A program made the translations under genes and the position numbers. Below, one piece after another: positions 30,922-41,686 of a stretch of DNA of 59,714 bases. The stretch is taken from assembly GCF_900092335.1 (NCBI RefSeq), contig NZ_LT596208.1:1654877-1714590 (forward strand). Reading direction: 5' to 3'. Positions within the stretch are counted from its first letter, which is position 1; each line of letters opens with the position of its first letter. The notes below the pieces were generated by a model. It made no database searches. It saw only the letters and a program-made list of their open reading frames with translations, and was not told the DNA's origin. Source of the DNA: Corynebacterium phoceense. GTDB lineage: Bacteria; Actinomycetota; Actinomycetes; Mycobacteriales; Mycobacteriaceae.

Positions 30922-32220
30922 TTAGGCGGACTGTTCGGCCGGAGCGTAGAGGTACTCGGGCTCGGCCTCGCCGCGGACGGTGGCGGCCGTGATGCGCACG
31001 CCGGAGATGTCTTCGCGGTCCGGGAGGTCGTACATGATGGGCACGAGCAGCTCCTCAAGGATGGCACGCAGGCCGCGGGCGCCGGTCTTGCGCTCCATGG
31101 CGAGCTCGGCGATTTCCTCGAGGGCGTCCTTATCGAACTCGAGGGCGGCACCGTCCATCTCGAATAGAGCCTGGTACTGGCGCACGAGCGAGTTCTTCGG
31201 CTCGGTGAGCACGCGGACGAGGGACTCCGTGTCGAGGTTGTCCACGGTCGCGACGACGGGCAGGCGGCCAATGAACTCGGGGATGAGGCCGAACTTCACG
31301 AGGTCCTCCGGACGCACCTGGTCGAAGAGGTCGTGGCGCTCGCGCTCGGCGGCGGTGTCGAGCTTGGCGCCGAAGCCCACTCCCTTCTTGCCCACGCGGT
31401 CCGCGATGACCTTCTCCAATCCGGCAAAGGCGCCGGCAACGATGAACAGGATATTCGAGGTATCGAGCTGGATGAACTCCTGGTTCGGGTGTTTGCGGCC
31501 GCCCTGCGGCGGGATAGCAGCGACGGTGCCCTCGAGGATCTTGAGAAGCGCCTGCTGCACGCCTTCGCCGGAGACGTCGCGGGTAATCGACGGGTTTTCC
31601 GACTTGCGGGAGATCTTGTCAATCTCGTCAACGTAGATGATGCCGCGCTGCGCGCGCTCGACGTCAAAGTCCGCGGCCTGCAACAGCTTGAGCAGAATAT
31701 TTTCCACATCCTCGCCCACATAGCCGGCCTCGGTGAGCGAGGTGGCATCGGCGATAGCGAACGGGACGTCGAGCATGCGCGCGAGCGTCTGCGCGAGGTA
31801 GGTCTTGCCGGAGCCGGTCGGGCCGAGCATCAAGATGTTGGATTTTGCGATTTCTACAGCGTCTTCGGGTGCGGCGTGGCGCCTACGGGAGGCATCGGCA
31901 GCCTGGGCCTCGTCCGACTTCATGCGCTTGTAATGGTTGTAGACCGCCACCGACAGCGCGCGCTTGGCGCGATCCTGGCCAATGACGTACTTGTCGAGGA
32001 ACGCCGAAATCTCCGAGGGGCGCGGCAGGCGCGTCTCCGCCTTCTCCTCCGCGGCCTCAGCGTTCTTCCCCAGCTCCTCTTCGATGATCTCGTTGCACAG
32101 CTCAATGCACTCATCGCAGATGTAGACGCCGCCGCCGGCGATAAGCTTCTTCACTTGCTTCTGGCTCTTCCCACAGAATGAGCATTTCAGCAGGTCAGCG
32201 CTTTCTTGCATGCGTGCCAA
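30922..32220 (-). CDS. clpX: ATP-dependent Clp protease ATP-binding subunit ClpX
   Basis: A 432-residue AAA+ unfoldase that feeds ClpP. The zinc finger is CSFCGKSQ...CDECIELC near residues 14-40. Walker A is GPTGSGKT, Walker B is [10 protein letters not shown], the ClpP-binding loop region is VGFGAK, and arginine finger and sensor motifs follow. The TTG at 32220 is chosen because GGAAGG lies six bases upstream and the product then begins with the conserved [13 protein letters not shown]. ATG at 32211 is the alternative. It is separate from the clpP pair at 34.9-36.2 kb. Confidence 0.95.
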   Translation of the reverse strand: MARMQESADLLKCSFCGKSQKQVKKLIAGGGVYICDECIELCNEIIEEELGKNAEAAEEKAETRLPRPSEISAFLDKYVIGQDRAKRALSVAVYNHYKRMKSDEAQAADASRRRHAAPEDAVEIAKSNILMLGPTGSGKTYLAQTLARMLDVPFAIADATSLTEAGYVGEDVENILLKLLQAADFDVERAQRGIIYVDEIDKISRKSENPSITRDVSGEGVQQALLKILEGTVAAIPPQGGRKHPNQEFIQLDTSNILFIVAGAFAGLEKVIADRVGKKGVGFGAKLDTAAERERHDLFDQVRPEDLVKFGLIPEFIGRLPVVATVDNLDTESLVRVLTEPKNSLVRQYQALFEMDGAALEFDKDALEEIAELAMERKTGARGLRAILEELLVPIMYDLPDREDISGVRITAATVRGEAEPEYLYAPAEQSA

Positions 32221-32377
32221 TTCAGGCCTTCCGTCTCGATTGCGTCTAGGGAGTCGCGCGCTGGGCGCGCCGTAACTTCCCACTCTAGTAAATCAACGCG
32301 CCGCCGCCCCGATTTCTTCCCGCGCGGCGACACATGAAGATGAATATTATTGCCGGTCCGCTAGACATAGACCAAGC

Positions 32378-32388
32378 GGTACAGTACC
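32378..32388. promoter_or_regulatory. Palindrome upstream of the MFS transporter
   Basis: GGTACAGTACC is a perfect 11-bp palindrome 69 bases before the transporter start, with partly symmetrical flanks. It could be an operator. No regulator gene lies next to it and the binding protein is unknown. Confidence 0.3.
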
Positions 32389-32456
32389 TTTCCTTCAACC
32401 CTGCACAGGGGCAGAAAAATGACTTTGGTAATACATTAACTGGAAAGGCCCTGACC

Positions 32457-33758
32457 ATGGACATTCGGTCGCGCATCGACTCTCACCGCATGGGAACGTA
32501 TCAATGGACCATCATCGCCATTGCGCTCTTTATCAACTCCTTGGACGGCTATGACATGGTCGCCATGGCCTTCGCCGCCTCGGCCGTCACGGACGACTTT
32601 GGGTTGAGCGGTTCAGCGCTGGGCTGGCTGCTTGCCGCGGCGGGCATCGGCATCGCGCTCGGCTCTCTCATCCTAGCCCCGCGCGCGGACCGCTGGGGCC
32701 GCCGCACAGTCATCCTCTTAGGCCTCGCCATCGATCTTGTGGGTCTCGTCGCGACGGCGCTCGCGCCGAACTTCGCGCTCCTGCTCGCCGCGCGCATCCT
32801 CACCGGCGTGGGCGTGGGCGCCATCCTCACGTGCGTCACGGTGCTCGTGAGCGAGTTTTCCAACCTGCGCCACCGCGGTCTCGCCGTGGCCATCTATGCC
32901 TCGGGCTACGGCCTAGGCGCCGCCGCGTGCGGCTGGGTGGCCAAGTCTTTCGGCGCCTGGGAGATTATCTTCTGGGTCGGCGCCGCACTCACTCTCGTCG
33001 CGCTTGCTCTCGCGTGGTCTATCCCTGAGTCCCCCGACTTCCTCGCGGCCCGCGGCGACTCCGCCGGTGTGCGTCGCCTTGCCCTGCGCTTGGGCCTCGG
33101 CTCCGACATCATTGTGGCGCCCGCTCAGCCTTCCGATGCCGCCCTCCGCGACGTCCTCTCCCCCGCTTGGCGCCCCATCTCGCTGCGCCTATGGGCAGCC
33201 TTCGCCCTCGGCTCGTCCGCGTTCGGTTTCGCGTCGCAGTGGACACCCAAGCTTCTCGATACCGCCGGGCTCAGCGCCGAGCAGGGCATCCTGGGCGGCA
33301 TCATGCTCTCTGTGGGCGGCACGCTGGGCTCGCTTGCCTTCGGGACGCTCACGACGCGCATTCGCGCTCAGCGCCTACTCATCGGTTGCTGCCTCGCGGC
33401 GGCGGTCGTGCTCGTGGCCTTCATCTCTTTGTCGGGCGCGCCGCTGGCGATGCTCGTCCTCGGCGTCGTGGCGGGCATGTTTTTAAACGGCTGCATCACG
33501 GGCTTCTACACCGTGGTCCCGGCGGCCTATCCCGGCGCGCTGCGTGCCTCGGCGATGGGAGCGGCCATTGGCGTCGTGCGCGTGGCCACGACGGCCTCGC
33601 CCATCCTCGTGGGCTACCTCGTCGACGCAGGGTGGACGCCGTTTGCGCTCTACGTTCTCTTCGCGGTACTCACCGTTGCGGGCGGTGTGTGCCTGCGCGG
33701 AATTCGGGAGTACCGTAAGGTTCACACGACTCCTGCGCGCGAGCGCGTTCTGGTTTAG
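32457..33758 (+). CDS. MFS transporter, aromatic acid:H+ symporter-like
   Basis: A 433-residue transporter with 12 hydrophobic segments. The first helix carries NSLDGYDMVAMAFAA, a D-G-Y/F-D motif typical of the aromatic acid:H+ symporter (AAHS) family, and the first cytoplasmic loop is RADRWGRR. The ATG at 32457 follows AAAGG. The open frame upstream to 32334 shows no conserved sequence. The substrate is uncertain. Family members carry benzoates, protocatechuate, vanillate or gentisate. The following SDR gene, nine bases downstream, suggests a small catabolic unit. Confidence 0.85.
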   Translation: MDIRSRIDSHRMGTYQWTIIAIALFINSLDGYDMVAMAFAASAVTDDFGLSGSALGWLLAAAGIGIALGSLILAPRADRWGRRTVILLGLAIDLVGLVATALAPNFALLLAARILTGVGVGAILTCVTVLVSEFSNLRHRGLAVAIYASGYGLGAAACGWVAKSFGAWEIIFWVGAALTLVALALAWSIPESPDFLAARGDSAGVRRLALRLGLGSDIIVAPAQPSDAALRDVLSPAWRPISLRLWAAFALGSSAFGFASQWTPKLLDTAGLSAEQGILGGIMLSVGGTLGSLAFGTLTTRIRAQRLLIGCCLAAAVVLVAFISLSGAPLAMLVLGVVAGMFLNGCITGFYTVVPAAYPGALRASAMGAAIGVVRVATTASPILVGYLVDAGWTPFALYVLFAVLTVAGGVCLRGIREYRKVHTTPARERVLV

Positions 33759-33767
33759 CCTGAAGGC

Positions 33768-34538
33768 ATGTTCTCCCTTAATAATCAGATTGCAGTCGTC
33801 ACCGGTGCCGCGACGGGCATTGGTAAGGGCATCGCCTCCGCATTGTGCGAGGCTGGTGCCACCGTCGTCATCGCTGATCTCAACGAGTCGGCCGCGGCTG
33901 ACACCGCCGCATCACTGGGTGCGCACTCGCGCTTCGTCGACGTGACCAAGCGTGAGACGGTCCGCGCGCTCTATGACTCCGTCGTCGAGGAATTCGGCCG
34001 CCTCGACATCGTGTGCTCCAACGCGGGTGTCTTCCCCAACGCGCCACTGGAGACCATGACGGATGAGCAGTGGGACGCGATGTTCGCCATCAATACGCAT
34101 GGCACGTTCACCGTGGTGCAGGAGGCGCTGCCGCATATGAAAGCACAGCGCTACGGCCGCATTGTCATCACGACCTCGATCACCGGCTCCCACACGGGCT
34201 TCCCCGGCTGGGCACACTATGGCGCATCCAAGGCCGCGCAGCAGGGCTTCATGCGTTCCGCCGCGCTCGAGGTCGCCCGCGACGGCATCACCATCAACGG
34301 CGTGCTGCCGGGCAACATCCTGACGGAGGGCCTCGAAGGCCAGGGCGAGGAGTACCTCGCCGAGATGACCCGCGCCATCCCCATGCACCGCCTGGGCGAC
34401 CCGCGCGATATCGGCAATGCCGCCGCGTTCCTCGCCTCCCGCGAAGCCGGCTACATCACGGGCCAAACCCTCATCATCGACGGCGGCCAGGTGCTGCCGG
34501 AGACCCCCGAAGCGATTCTGCCGCCATACGAGGCTTAG
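33768..34538 (+). CDS. Short-chain dehydrogenase/reductase
   Basis: A 256-residue classical SDR. It has the NAD(P) motif VVTGAATGIGKG (about residues 10-21), NAG (CSNAG), the catalytic Ser in ITTSITGS, and YGASK. The D in VIADLN after the second strand favours NAD(H). C-terminal IDGGQVLPE is FabG-like. It starts nine bases after the MFS transporter stop. The substrate is unknown. Confidence 0.9.
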   Translation: MFSLNNQIAVVTGAATGIGKGIASALCEAGATVVIADLNESAAADTAASLGAHSRFVDVTKRETVRALYDSVVEEFGRLDIVCSNAGVFPNAPLETMTDEQWDAMFAINTHGTFTVVQEALPHMKAQRYGRIVITTSITGSHTGFPGWAHYGASKAAQQGFMRSAALEVARDGITINGVLPGNILTEGLEGQGEEYLAEMTRAIPMHRLGDPRDIGNAAAFLASREAGYITGQTLIIDGGQVLPETPEAILPPYEA

Positions 34539-34584
34539 ACTTCCCTCCCGTTCTTATGCGATAGCACACAAGGAGTCGTGTGCC

Positions 34585-34920
34585 ATGTTCGGTGTGCCCT
34601 GGGCAACCGCTATGACGCACAGCTCGTGCACCGCGTTCACGCCGTCCTATATCTGTGCGGTGTGGTGGCCCAAGGCGAATAAGGCGGGCGCGCTCGCCTC
34701 CATGCTCACTGGTGCTGTGGTGTCCGTGGGGTGGAATGCCCTGGGCCTCGACGCTGCGACGGGCTGGGACGCGATGGTTGCGGGCATCGGCAGCTCCACG
34801 CTGGCCATGGTTGTGGGGAACGCTGGCGACGCAGCGGCGCTACCCAGTGCCAGCTCGCATTCAGGCAGCACTGCGGGAGATCTAAAAAAGGGCGGCCCGA
34901 AGGCCGCCCTTGTGTCTTAG
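34585..34920 (+). pseudogene. C-terminal remnant of a sodium:solute symporter
   Basis: An open frame of 111 codons with a good AAGGAG site. Residues 1-80 (GVPWATAMTHSSC..., TPSYICAVWWPKANKAGALASMLTG...) resemble the last helices of SSS-family symporters, which normally have 450 or more residues, and the N-terminal helices are missing. The frame then runs through the clpP2 terminator before stopping. It is most likely a deletion remnant. A short expressed membrane peptide is possible. Confidence 0.5.
34884..34911 (-). terminator. Terminator of the clpP1-clpP2 operon
   Basis: On the minus strand AAGGGCGGCC, loop TTCG, GGCCGCCCTT and a run of T form a textbook intrinsic terminator a few bases after the clpP2 stop. 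Confidence 0.92.
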
Positions 34921-34923
34921 CGC

Positions 34924-35547
34924 TTAAGCGTTGAGCTTACGGTAATCAAACACCGTATCAATGAGACCGTACTCGACGGCTTCCTGCGCGGTGAGGATCT
35001 TGTCGCGGTCGGTGTCCTGGCGGACCTGCTCGGAGGTACGGCCGGTGTGGCGGGCCAGCGTGTCCTCCATGAGGCGACGCATACGCTCGATCTCGGCAGC
35101 CTCGATGGCGAGGTCAGAGACCTGGCCCTGGGTGCCTTGCGTGCGCGGCTGGTGGATGAGGATGCGGGAGTTCGGCAGGGCTGCGCGCTTGCCCGGGGCA
35201 CCGGCGGCCAGCAGCACTGCGGCAGCGGACGCGGCCTGGCCCAGGCAGACGGTCTGCACGTCGGGGCGAACGTACTGCATGGTGTCGTAGATGGCCATCA
35301 GCGAGGTGAACGAGCCACCTGGGGAGTTGATGTACATCGTGATGTCGCGGTCCGGGTCCTGGGACTCGAGGACGAGCAGCTGCGCCATGATGTCGTTGGC
35401 GGAGGTGTCATCGACCTGGGTGCCCAGGAAGATAATGCGCTCCTCGAAGAGCTTGGAGTACGGGTTGGTCTCCTTGGTGCCCTGGGCGGACTGCTCGATA
35501 AAGGACGGCAGCACGTAGCGGGAGTTCGGCATCTGGAAATTAGACAT
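34924..35547 (-). CDS. clpP2: ATP-dependent Clp protease proteolytic subunit ClpP2
   Basis: A 207-residue ClpP subunit. It has [12 protein letters not shown], the YINSPGGS motif, the catalytic Ser in [12 protein letters not shown] (about residue 113), His in ILIHQP and an Asp in the following region. The ATG at 35547 follows AGAAGGAG. The N-terminal 25 residues ([19 protein letters not shown]...) match the longer ClpP2 form of actinobacteria. ClpP1 lies 34 bases upstream, and the two normally form a mixed tetradecamer. Confidence 0.95.
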   Translation of the reverse strand: MSNFQMPNSRYVLPSFIEQSAQGTKETNPYSKLFEERIIFLGTQVDDTSANDIMAQLLVLESQDPDRDITMYINSPGGSFTSLMAIYDTMQYVRPDVQTVCLGQAASAAAVLLAAGAPGKRAALPNSRILIHQPRTQGTQGQVSDLAIEAAEIERMRRLMEDTLARHTGRTSEQVRQDTDRDKILTAQEAVEYGLIDTVFDYRKLNA

Positions 35548-35581
35548 AAAAGATTCTCCTTCTAAAAGAATGCGTGCCGGT

Positions 35582-36181
35582 TTAGAGATTGGACAGCGGG
35601 CCCTGAGCGGACTCGATGACGTGGTCGACGATGCCGTAGTCCTTGGCTTCCTGCGCGGTGAACCAGCGGTCGCGGTCGGAGTCCTTGGTGATCTGCTCGA
35701 AGGTCTGGCCGGTGTGTTCAGCGATGAGCTCGGCCATCTCGCACTTGGTGGCGGCGAACTGCTCGGCCTGGATGGCGATATCGGCAGCGGTGCCACCCAC
35801 GCCAGCAGACGGCTGGTGCATCATAATGCGTGCGTGTGGCAGAGCGTAGCGCTTGCCCTTCGTGCCGCCGGAGAGCAGGAACTGGCCCATGGAGGCAGCC
35901 AGGCCCATGCCGTAGGTGGCGATATCGCACGGCGAGTACTTCATCGTGTCGTAGATGGCCATGCCGGCCGTGACGGAACCGCCCGGGGAGTTAATGTAGA
36001 GCGAAATGTCGCGAGTGGGATCCTCAGCCGACAGAAGCAGGATCTGTGCGCACAGCTTATTCGCAATCTCGTCGTCCACCTGGGTGCCCAGGAAGATAAT
36101 GCGCTCGCGCAGCAGGCGCTCGTAGACGCTATCGCCCAGGTTCATGCCTGCGCCCGGTGCCGTCATAGTGATGTCAGACAC
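35582..36181 (-). CDS. clpP1: ATP-dependent Clp protease proteolytic subunit ClpP1
   Basis: A 199-residue ClpP subunit with [25 protein letters not shown], the catalytic Ser in [13 protein letters not shown] (about residue 98) and His in [10 protein letters not shown]. The GTG at 36181 follows GGAG. A later ATG would give MTAPGAG and remove five residues. It is the first gene of the clpP1-clpP2 operon, and an inverted repeat lies in its promoter region (36209-36237). Confidence 0.95.
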   Translation of the reverse strand: MSDITMTAPGAGMNLGDSVYERLLRERIIFLGTQVDDEIANKLCAQILLLSAEDPTRDISLYINSPGGSVTAGMAIYDTMKYSPCDIATYGMGLAASMGQFLLSGGTKGKRYALPHARIMMHQPSAGVGGTAADIAIQAEQFAATKCEMAELIAEHTGQTFEQITKDSDRDRWFTAQEAKDYGIVDHVIESAQGPLSNL

Positions 36182-36208
36182 TTCTAATCAGTCTCCTTCG
36201 TACGTGTT

Positions 36209-36237
36209 CTTTTCCGCTTTGCCGCCGCAGCGAAAAC
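36209..36237 (-). promoter_or_regulatory. Inverted repeat in the clpP1 promoter region
   Basis: On the minus strand TTTTCGCT and AAGCGGAAAA face each other across nine GC-rich bases, about 30 bases upstream of clpP1. The clp genes of corynebacteria are controlled by ClgR, whose sites contain CGC and GCG half-sites, but the spacing here does not fit the published motif well. Confidence 0.28.
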
Positions 36238-36343
36238 CACGACGCGAAAAGCCAATGGCACCACCCTACCGCGCTTTGGTCGCCAAGAACCCCTCGAAAG
36301 GGCCTTGTTCGCTATGAGCGTTACGCCAGCCGCGTAGGCATGC

Positions 36344-36371
36344 AAAAAGCCCGGGCTGCAGCCCGGGCTTT
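36344..36371 (-). terminator. Terminator after tig
   Basis: AAAGCCCGGGCT and its exact complement form a perfect palindrome, followed on the minus strand by TT and GC. It lies just after the trigger factor stop. Confidence 0.88.
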
Positions 36372-36383
36372 CAGCGTGAAAGA

Positions 36384-37742
36384 TTAATCCTCAGCGTTCG
36401 CTGCGGTCTCCTCGTCTTCTTCGATCTCGCCGAAGTACTGCTCGACGTCGACCTTGGTGCCGTCCTCGTCCTTAGCATCAACGCGGCAGATGGAGGCCGC
36501 GAGTGCCTTGCCACGGCGGACGTCGGCAAACAGGTTGCCGATCTGGCCGTTGGACTGGATCTGCTGGATGAACTGGTTCGGGTCCATGCCGTAGGACTGT
36601 GCGGTGAACAGGATGTGATCGGTGAGCTCCTGCTGGGAGACCTCCGGCTCTTCCTTGTCAGCGACGGCGTCCAGGAACAGCTGGGTGCGCACGGACTCTT
36701 CAGCCTGCTCGCGGGACTCCTTGTCGAACTCCTCGCGGGTGGTGCCCTGTGCCTCGAGCAGCTGGGCGAGAGCCTTCTCGTCGTGTGCGAGCTGGCCCAG
36801 GACTTGGTGCAGCTGAGCGTGAACCTGCTCGTCCACGATGGACTGCGGCAGCTCGAAGGACACCTGCTCCATGGCAGCCTTGAGGACCTCGTCGCGGATG
36901 GCAGCAGCCTGCTCGGACTTCTTGGACTCCTCGACCTGGCCCTTGGTGGCCTCGCGCAGCTCCTCGATGGTGTCGAACTCAGACGCCATCTGAGCGAACT
37001 CGTCGTCGAGGTTCGGCAGCTTGCGCTCCTTGGACTGAACGACGTGGACCTTGATGGTGGCCTCTTCGCCCTTGTGCTCGCCGGAGTTGATCTCAGCGGT
37101 GAACTCGTTGTCCTCGTCGGTCTTCATGCCGCGCAGTGCGGTGTCGAGGCCCTTGATGAGGTCGTCGTCGCCGATGCGGTAGGACAGGCCCTCGGTGGAC
37201 GCGTCCTCAATCTTCTTGCCGTCGATCTCGGCGGTGATGTCGATGATGGCGTAGTCGCCGGTCTTCATCTTGCGCTTGGTGTCCTTGAGCTCACCGAAGC
37301 GCTCGGCGAGGTTCTCCAGAGCCTCGTCCACGGCGGCATCGTCAGCAACGATGGCCGGAACGGTGACGGCGATCTTGGAGAAGTCCGGAACCTCGATCTC
37401 CGGGCGGACGTCGACCTCAGCGGTGAACTCGACAACGTCGTTGTCCTCGATCTTGGTGATGTCGATCTCCGGCTGGCCGATGACCTTGAGGTCGTTTTCA
37501 ACGACGGCCTGCTCGTAGCGGGTAGGCAGCATGTCGTTGACGACCTGCTCGAGGATGGGGCCGCGGCCGATGCGCGCATCGATAAGCTGGCGCGGCGCCT
37601 TGCCCTTACGGAAGCCCGGGATCGAGACCTGCTGCGCGATGGCAGCGTAAGCCTGCGCGATCTCCTTGTCCAGCTCCGAGAACGGAACGTTAACGGTCAG
37701 CTTGACGCGAGTATCGCTCAGCTTGTCGACGGTGGTCTTCAC
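36384..37742 (-). CDS. tig: Trigger factor
   Basis: A 452-residue ribosome-bound chaperone. The ribosome-binding GFRKGKAP motif is at about residues 43-50. The FKBP-type isomerase domain (about 165-250) and the C-terminal arm domain follow, ending in an acidic tail ([14 protein letters not shown]). The start is GTG at 37742 after AGGAG. It lies upstream of clpP1-clpP2, as in many bacteria. Confidence 0.96.
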   Translation of the reverse strand: MKTTVDKLSDTRVKLTVNVPFSELDKEIAQAYAAIAQQVSIPGFRKGKAPRQLIDARIGRGPILEQVVNDMLPTRYEQAVVENDLKVIGQPEIDITKIEDNDVVEFTAEVDVRPEIEVPDFSKIAVTVPAIVADDAAVDEALENLAERFGELKDTKRKMKTGDYAIIDITAEIDGKKIEDASTEGLSYRIGDDDLIKGLDTALRGMKTDEDNEFTAEINSGEHKGEEATIKVHVVQSKERKLPNLDDEFAQMASEFDTIEELREATKGQVEESKKSEQAAAIRDEVLKAAMEQVSFELPQSIVDEQVHAQLHQVLGQLAHDEKALAQLLEAQGTTREEFDKESREQAEESVRTQLFLDAVADKEEPEVSQQELTDHILFTAQSYGMDPNQFIQQIQSNGQIGNLFADVRRGKALAASICRVDAKDEDGTKVDVEQYFGEIEEDEETAANAED

Positions 37743-37796
37743 GGAAAACTCTCCTGCGGGTAGTTAGTAGAATGTACGGCTCACAAGTGTACTAAA

Positions 37797-37825
37797 GGGG
37801 TCCAAGACTCTTCGTCTTGGACCCC
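37797..37825. terminator. Hairpin terminator between tRNA-Pro and tig
   Basis: GGGGTCCAAGAC pairs with GTCTTGGACCCC across a five-base loop. On the minus strand it follows tRNA-Pro and is trailed by CTTTAGT. On the plus strand TTCTTTT follows, so it may act in both directions. Confidence 0.8.
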
Positions 37826-37835
37826 TTCTTTTACG

Positions 37836-37909
37836 TCGGGACGACAGGATTTGAACCTGCGACCCCCTGCTCCCAAAGCAGGTGCGCTACCAAACTGCGC
37901 CACGTCCCG
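37836..37909 (-). tRNA. tRNA-Pro (anticodon TGG)
   Basis: A 74-base cloverleaf on the minus strand with acceptor CGGGACG/CGTCCCG, D arm GGCGCAGTTTGGTAGCGC, anticodon arm CCTGC-TTTGGGA-GCAGG (anticodon TGG) and T arm GGTTCGAATCC. The CCA is not encoded. Confidence 0.97.
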
Positions 37910-37989
37910 CGACCCGCCGAAACGGGTTCATCGCGCAAGTCTACTGGGTGTAGCGCCGTTTGCGGAAACCGGCAGCTAGTCTGGCAAAC

Positions 37990-39622
<1,633 letters not shown>

Positions 39623-39721
39623 TTAACGCATGGCACGTGGAATTGAGAAAACGGGAACTCAGGAACCCAGCTAATCGTTATAGTGGGCAGGAAGAACATA
39701 CTTTTAAGTACATGGGAGTGA

Positions 39722-40522
39722 GTGGTCTACAACATGACGGGCCTCATTATTATCCTCGCGGCCGTCGGAGGCGCAGTGTGGTTTGTCTCGAGCCGTTCGA
39801 AGAAGAACACCGCGGCCATCGAGCAGCAGAGCTTTGAAGACGCAATCGCAGACGCGCGCCGCTGGACCGAGCGCCTCGGCGGCCAAGTGATGAACCTCTC
39901 CGGCACGGACACCGCATCTCAGCAGGCGATGGCTGATGCTTCGGAGCGTTTCACCGCGGCGAACTCCGCACTCGCCAGCGCCACGACGACCAAGCAGGCG
40001 AACCTCGCGCGCGAATCCGCGCTCGAGGGCCTGCACTACGTCAATGCCGCCCGCGAGATCATGGGAATGCCTTCCGGCCCGCAGCTCCCGCCGCTCGAGG
40101 GTCAGCGTCAGGCTGGCCGCGTCACGGAGGAGCGCACGGTCGAGCTCCAGGACGGCCAGACGATTACCGCCTCGCCGTACGCCTCGGCGAATACCCCGAA
40201 CTACTACCCCGGCGGCACCGTCGCTGGCCGTCCGGTCCCCGCTGGCTGGTACTCGCGTCCATGGTGGGCCGATGCTCTGAGCACCGGTGTGTGGATGATG
40301 GGTTACTCCATGATGTTTAACGCTATGTTCGCGGGCATGTCCGGTATTGGCTACTCGGCCGCAGCCGCAGAGTCCGGCGCCTGGGACGGCGGCGGCGACA
40401 TGGGAGACATGGGCGGCGGAGACATGGGCGGCGGCGAAGATGGCGGCGGCTTCTTCGACGGTCTCTTTGGTGGCGGCGACGGAGACGGCGGCGGCCTGTT
40501 CGACATGGACTTCGACTTCTAA
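39722..40522 (+). CDS. Membrane-anchored protein with Gly/Asp-rich tail, unknown function
   Basis: A 266-residue protein. One N-terminal helix (GLIIILAAVGGAVWFVS) is followed by a helical region (about residues 30-115, rich in Ala, Ser and Gln), a Pro/Tyr-rich linker with PWWADALSTGVWMMGYSMM, and a Gly/Asp-rich C-terminus ending DGGGLFDMDFDF. No catalytic motif is seen. The GTG at 39722 follows GGGAG at short spacing. ATG at 39734 is an alternative. It resembles conserved corynebacterial proteins sometimes labelled DUF1542, but I cannot confirm the family. Confidence 0.7.
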   Translation: MVYNMTGLIIILAAVGGAVWFVSSRSKKNTAAIEQQSFEDAIADARRWTERLGGQVMNLSGTDTASQQAMADASERFTAANSALASATTTKQANLARESALEGLHYVNAAREIMGMPSGPQLPPLEGQRQAGRVTEERTVELQDGQTITASPYASANTPNYYPGGTVAGRPVPAGWYSRPWWADALSTGVWMMGYSMMFNAMFAGMSGIGYSAAAAESGAWDGGGDMGDMGGGDMGGGEDGGGFFDGLFGGGDGDGGGLFDMDFDF

Positions 40523-40570
40523 GCCCCGTCCCCCAAGTCAACACAAGCGCCAGGGTTCTTGGAGGCCCCC

Positions 40571-40637
40571 TTAGCTTTGGGTTTATGGCGCTTCAGGCCG
40601 ACTCAGACCCCTCGAAACGCAACAAACCCAAAGCTAA
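40571..40637. repeat. 14-bp perfect inverted repeat between two convergent genes
   Basis: TTAGCTTTGGGTTT (40571-40584) and AAACCCAAAGCTAA (40624-40637) are exact complements 39 bases apart, in the 219-base gap between the Gly-rich gene and rpiB. A separate terminator lies further on. A long-looped hairpin or a binding-site pair are both possible. Confidence 0.8.
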
Positions 40638-40699
40638 GCCTCGTGCCGTTTGGGGACGTCGAAATGATAAAACCCACTGCCACGCACGGAAAACGACGA

Positions 40700-40723
40700 A
40701 AGCGCCAGCGAAAGCTGGCGCTT
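40700..40723 (-). terminator. Terminator after rpiB
   Basis: AAGCGCCAGC, TTTC and GCTGGCGCTT form a ten-pair stem on the minus strand, followed by TCGTCGTTTT. Confidence 0.85.
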
Positions 40724-40741
40724 GAGTCATATTCGGGGCGA

Positions 40742-41215
40742 TTAGGCCTCCGGAAGCTCCGGGGCGATGCCGGTGCGCTCGTACTCGGCGAGGATGTCAA
40801 TGCGGCGCTGGTGGCGCTCGGCGCGGGACCATTCCTGATCGAGGAAAGCGTCGACGATGGCGAGTGCCTCTTCCTCGGAGTGCATGCGGCCACCGATGCC
40901 AATGAGCTGAGCGTTGTTGTGCTCGCGTGCAAGGCGGGCGGTCTCCGGGGACCACGCGAGGGCACAACGAGCACCCTTCACCTTGTTCGCAGCGATCTGC
41001 TCGCCGTTGCCGGAGCCACCGAGCACGATGCCGAGCGAACCCGGATCGTTGACGGTGCGCTGGGCGGCGTCGATGCAGTATGCCGGGTAGTCATCCTCGG
41101 CATCATAAGCGTGGGCGCCACAGTCAATAACTTCGTGGCCTTGGTTCTTCAGGTGTTCAGCAATGACATTCTTCGTCTCGAACCCTGCGTGGTCTGCTCC
41201 TAGATATACGCGCAT
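40742..41215 (-). CDS. rpiB: Ribose-5-phosphate isomerase B
   Basis: A 157-residue enzyme that interconverts ribose 5-phosphate and ribulose 5-phosphate. It has MRVYLGADHAGFE, DCGAHAYD, GSGNGEQIAANKVKG (the anion-hole loop) and a C-terminal RRIDILAEYE. ATG at 41215 gives the family N-terminus. A GTG at 41221 is the alternative. It lies near the nitroreductase relative and pepN, as in M. tuberculosis. Confidence 0.95.
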   Translation of the reverse strand: MRVYLGADHAGFETKNVIAEHLKNQGHEVIDCGAHAYDAEDDYPAYCIDAAQRTVNDPGSLGIVLGGSGNGEQIAANKVKGARCALAWSPETARLAREHNNAQLIGIGGRMHSEEEALAIVDAFLDQEWSRAERHQRRIDILAEYERTGIAPELPEA

Positions 41216-41284
41216 GACCACGATGGTACCGCACCCGCTCAGTTCCGCTGCGCAAACTCAAACATTGCGGTAAACGTAAGTGTC

Positions 41285-41686
41285 ATGACGCGCTACCTCA
41301 CGACCACGCTCATCCTCTTCGCCGTGTGCTTCGCTGCGGGGATCGGGACGCTCATCGTCACGAGCCTGCCCAACTATCGGGGATTTCTCATCGGCTGGGT
41401 CCTCGCCACGCTCGCCAACCTAGGCCTCGTGGTCGCCGTAGGCTACGCACTGTTCAGCAAGCGCTTTGACAAGGGCGCACGCACCCACGCCCAGCTCTTG
41501 GTCGCCTTCATCGTGGGACTCATCGGCACCGCGTCCTGGGCGAGCTGGGTGCTGGCCGCGTGGGAGGAATACCAGGCGCAGCAGACCCTGCCGATTATCA
41601 ACATCGCGGGCCTGCCCTCGCTACCCTGCACGGTCATCGTGGTGGTCATCCTCGCCACCGCAGCATGTCGAGCGCGTAAGCGCTAG
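41285..41686 (+). CDS. Four-helix membrane protein of unknown function
   Basis: A 133-residue protein with four hydrophobic segments (about residues 5-25, 36-56, 70-90 and 105-128), and little outside them. No family motif is visible. It starts at ATG 41285, and its end overlaps the end of the convergent nitroreductase-like gene by four bases. It diverges from rpiB. Confidence 0.75.
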   Translation: MTRYLTTTLILFAVCFAAGIGTLIVTSLPNYRGFLIGWVLATLANLGLVVAVGYALFSKRFDKGARTHAQLLVAFIVGLIGTASWASWVLAAWEEYQAQQTLPIINIAGLPSLPCTVIVVVILATAACRARKR

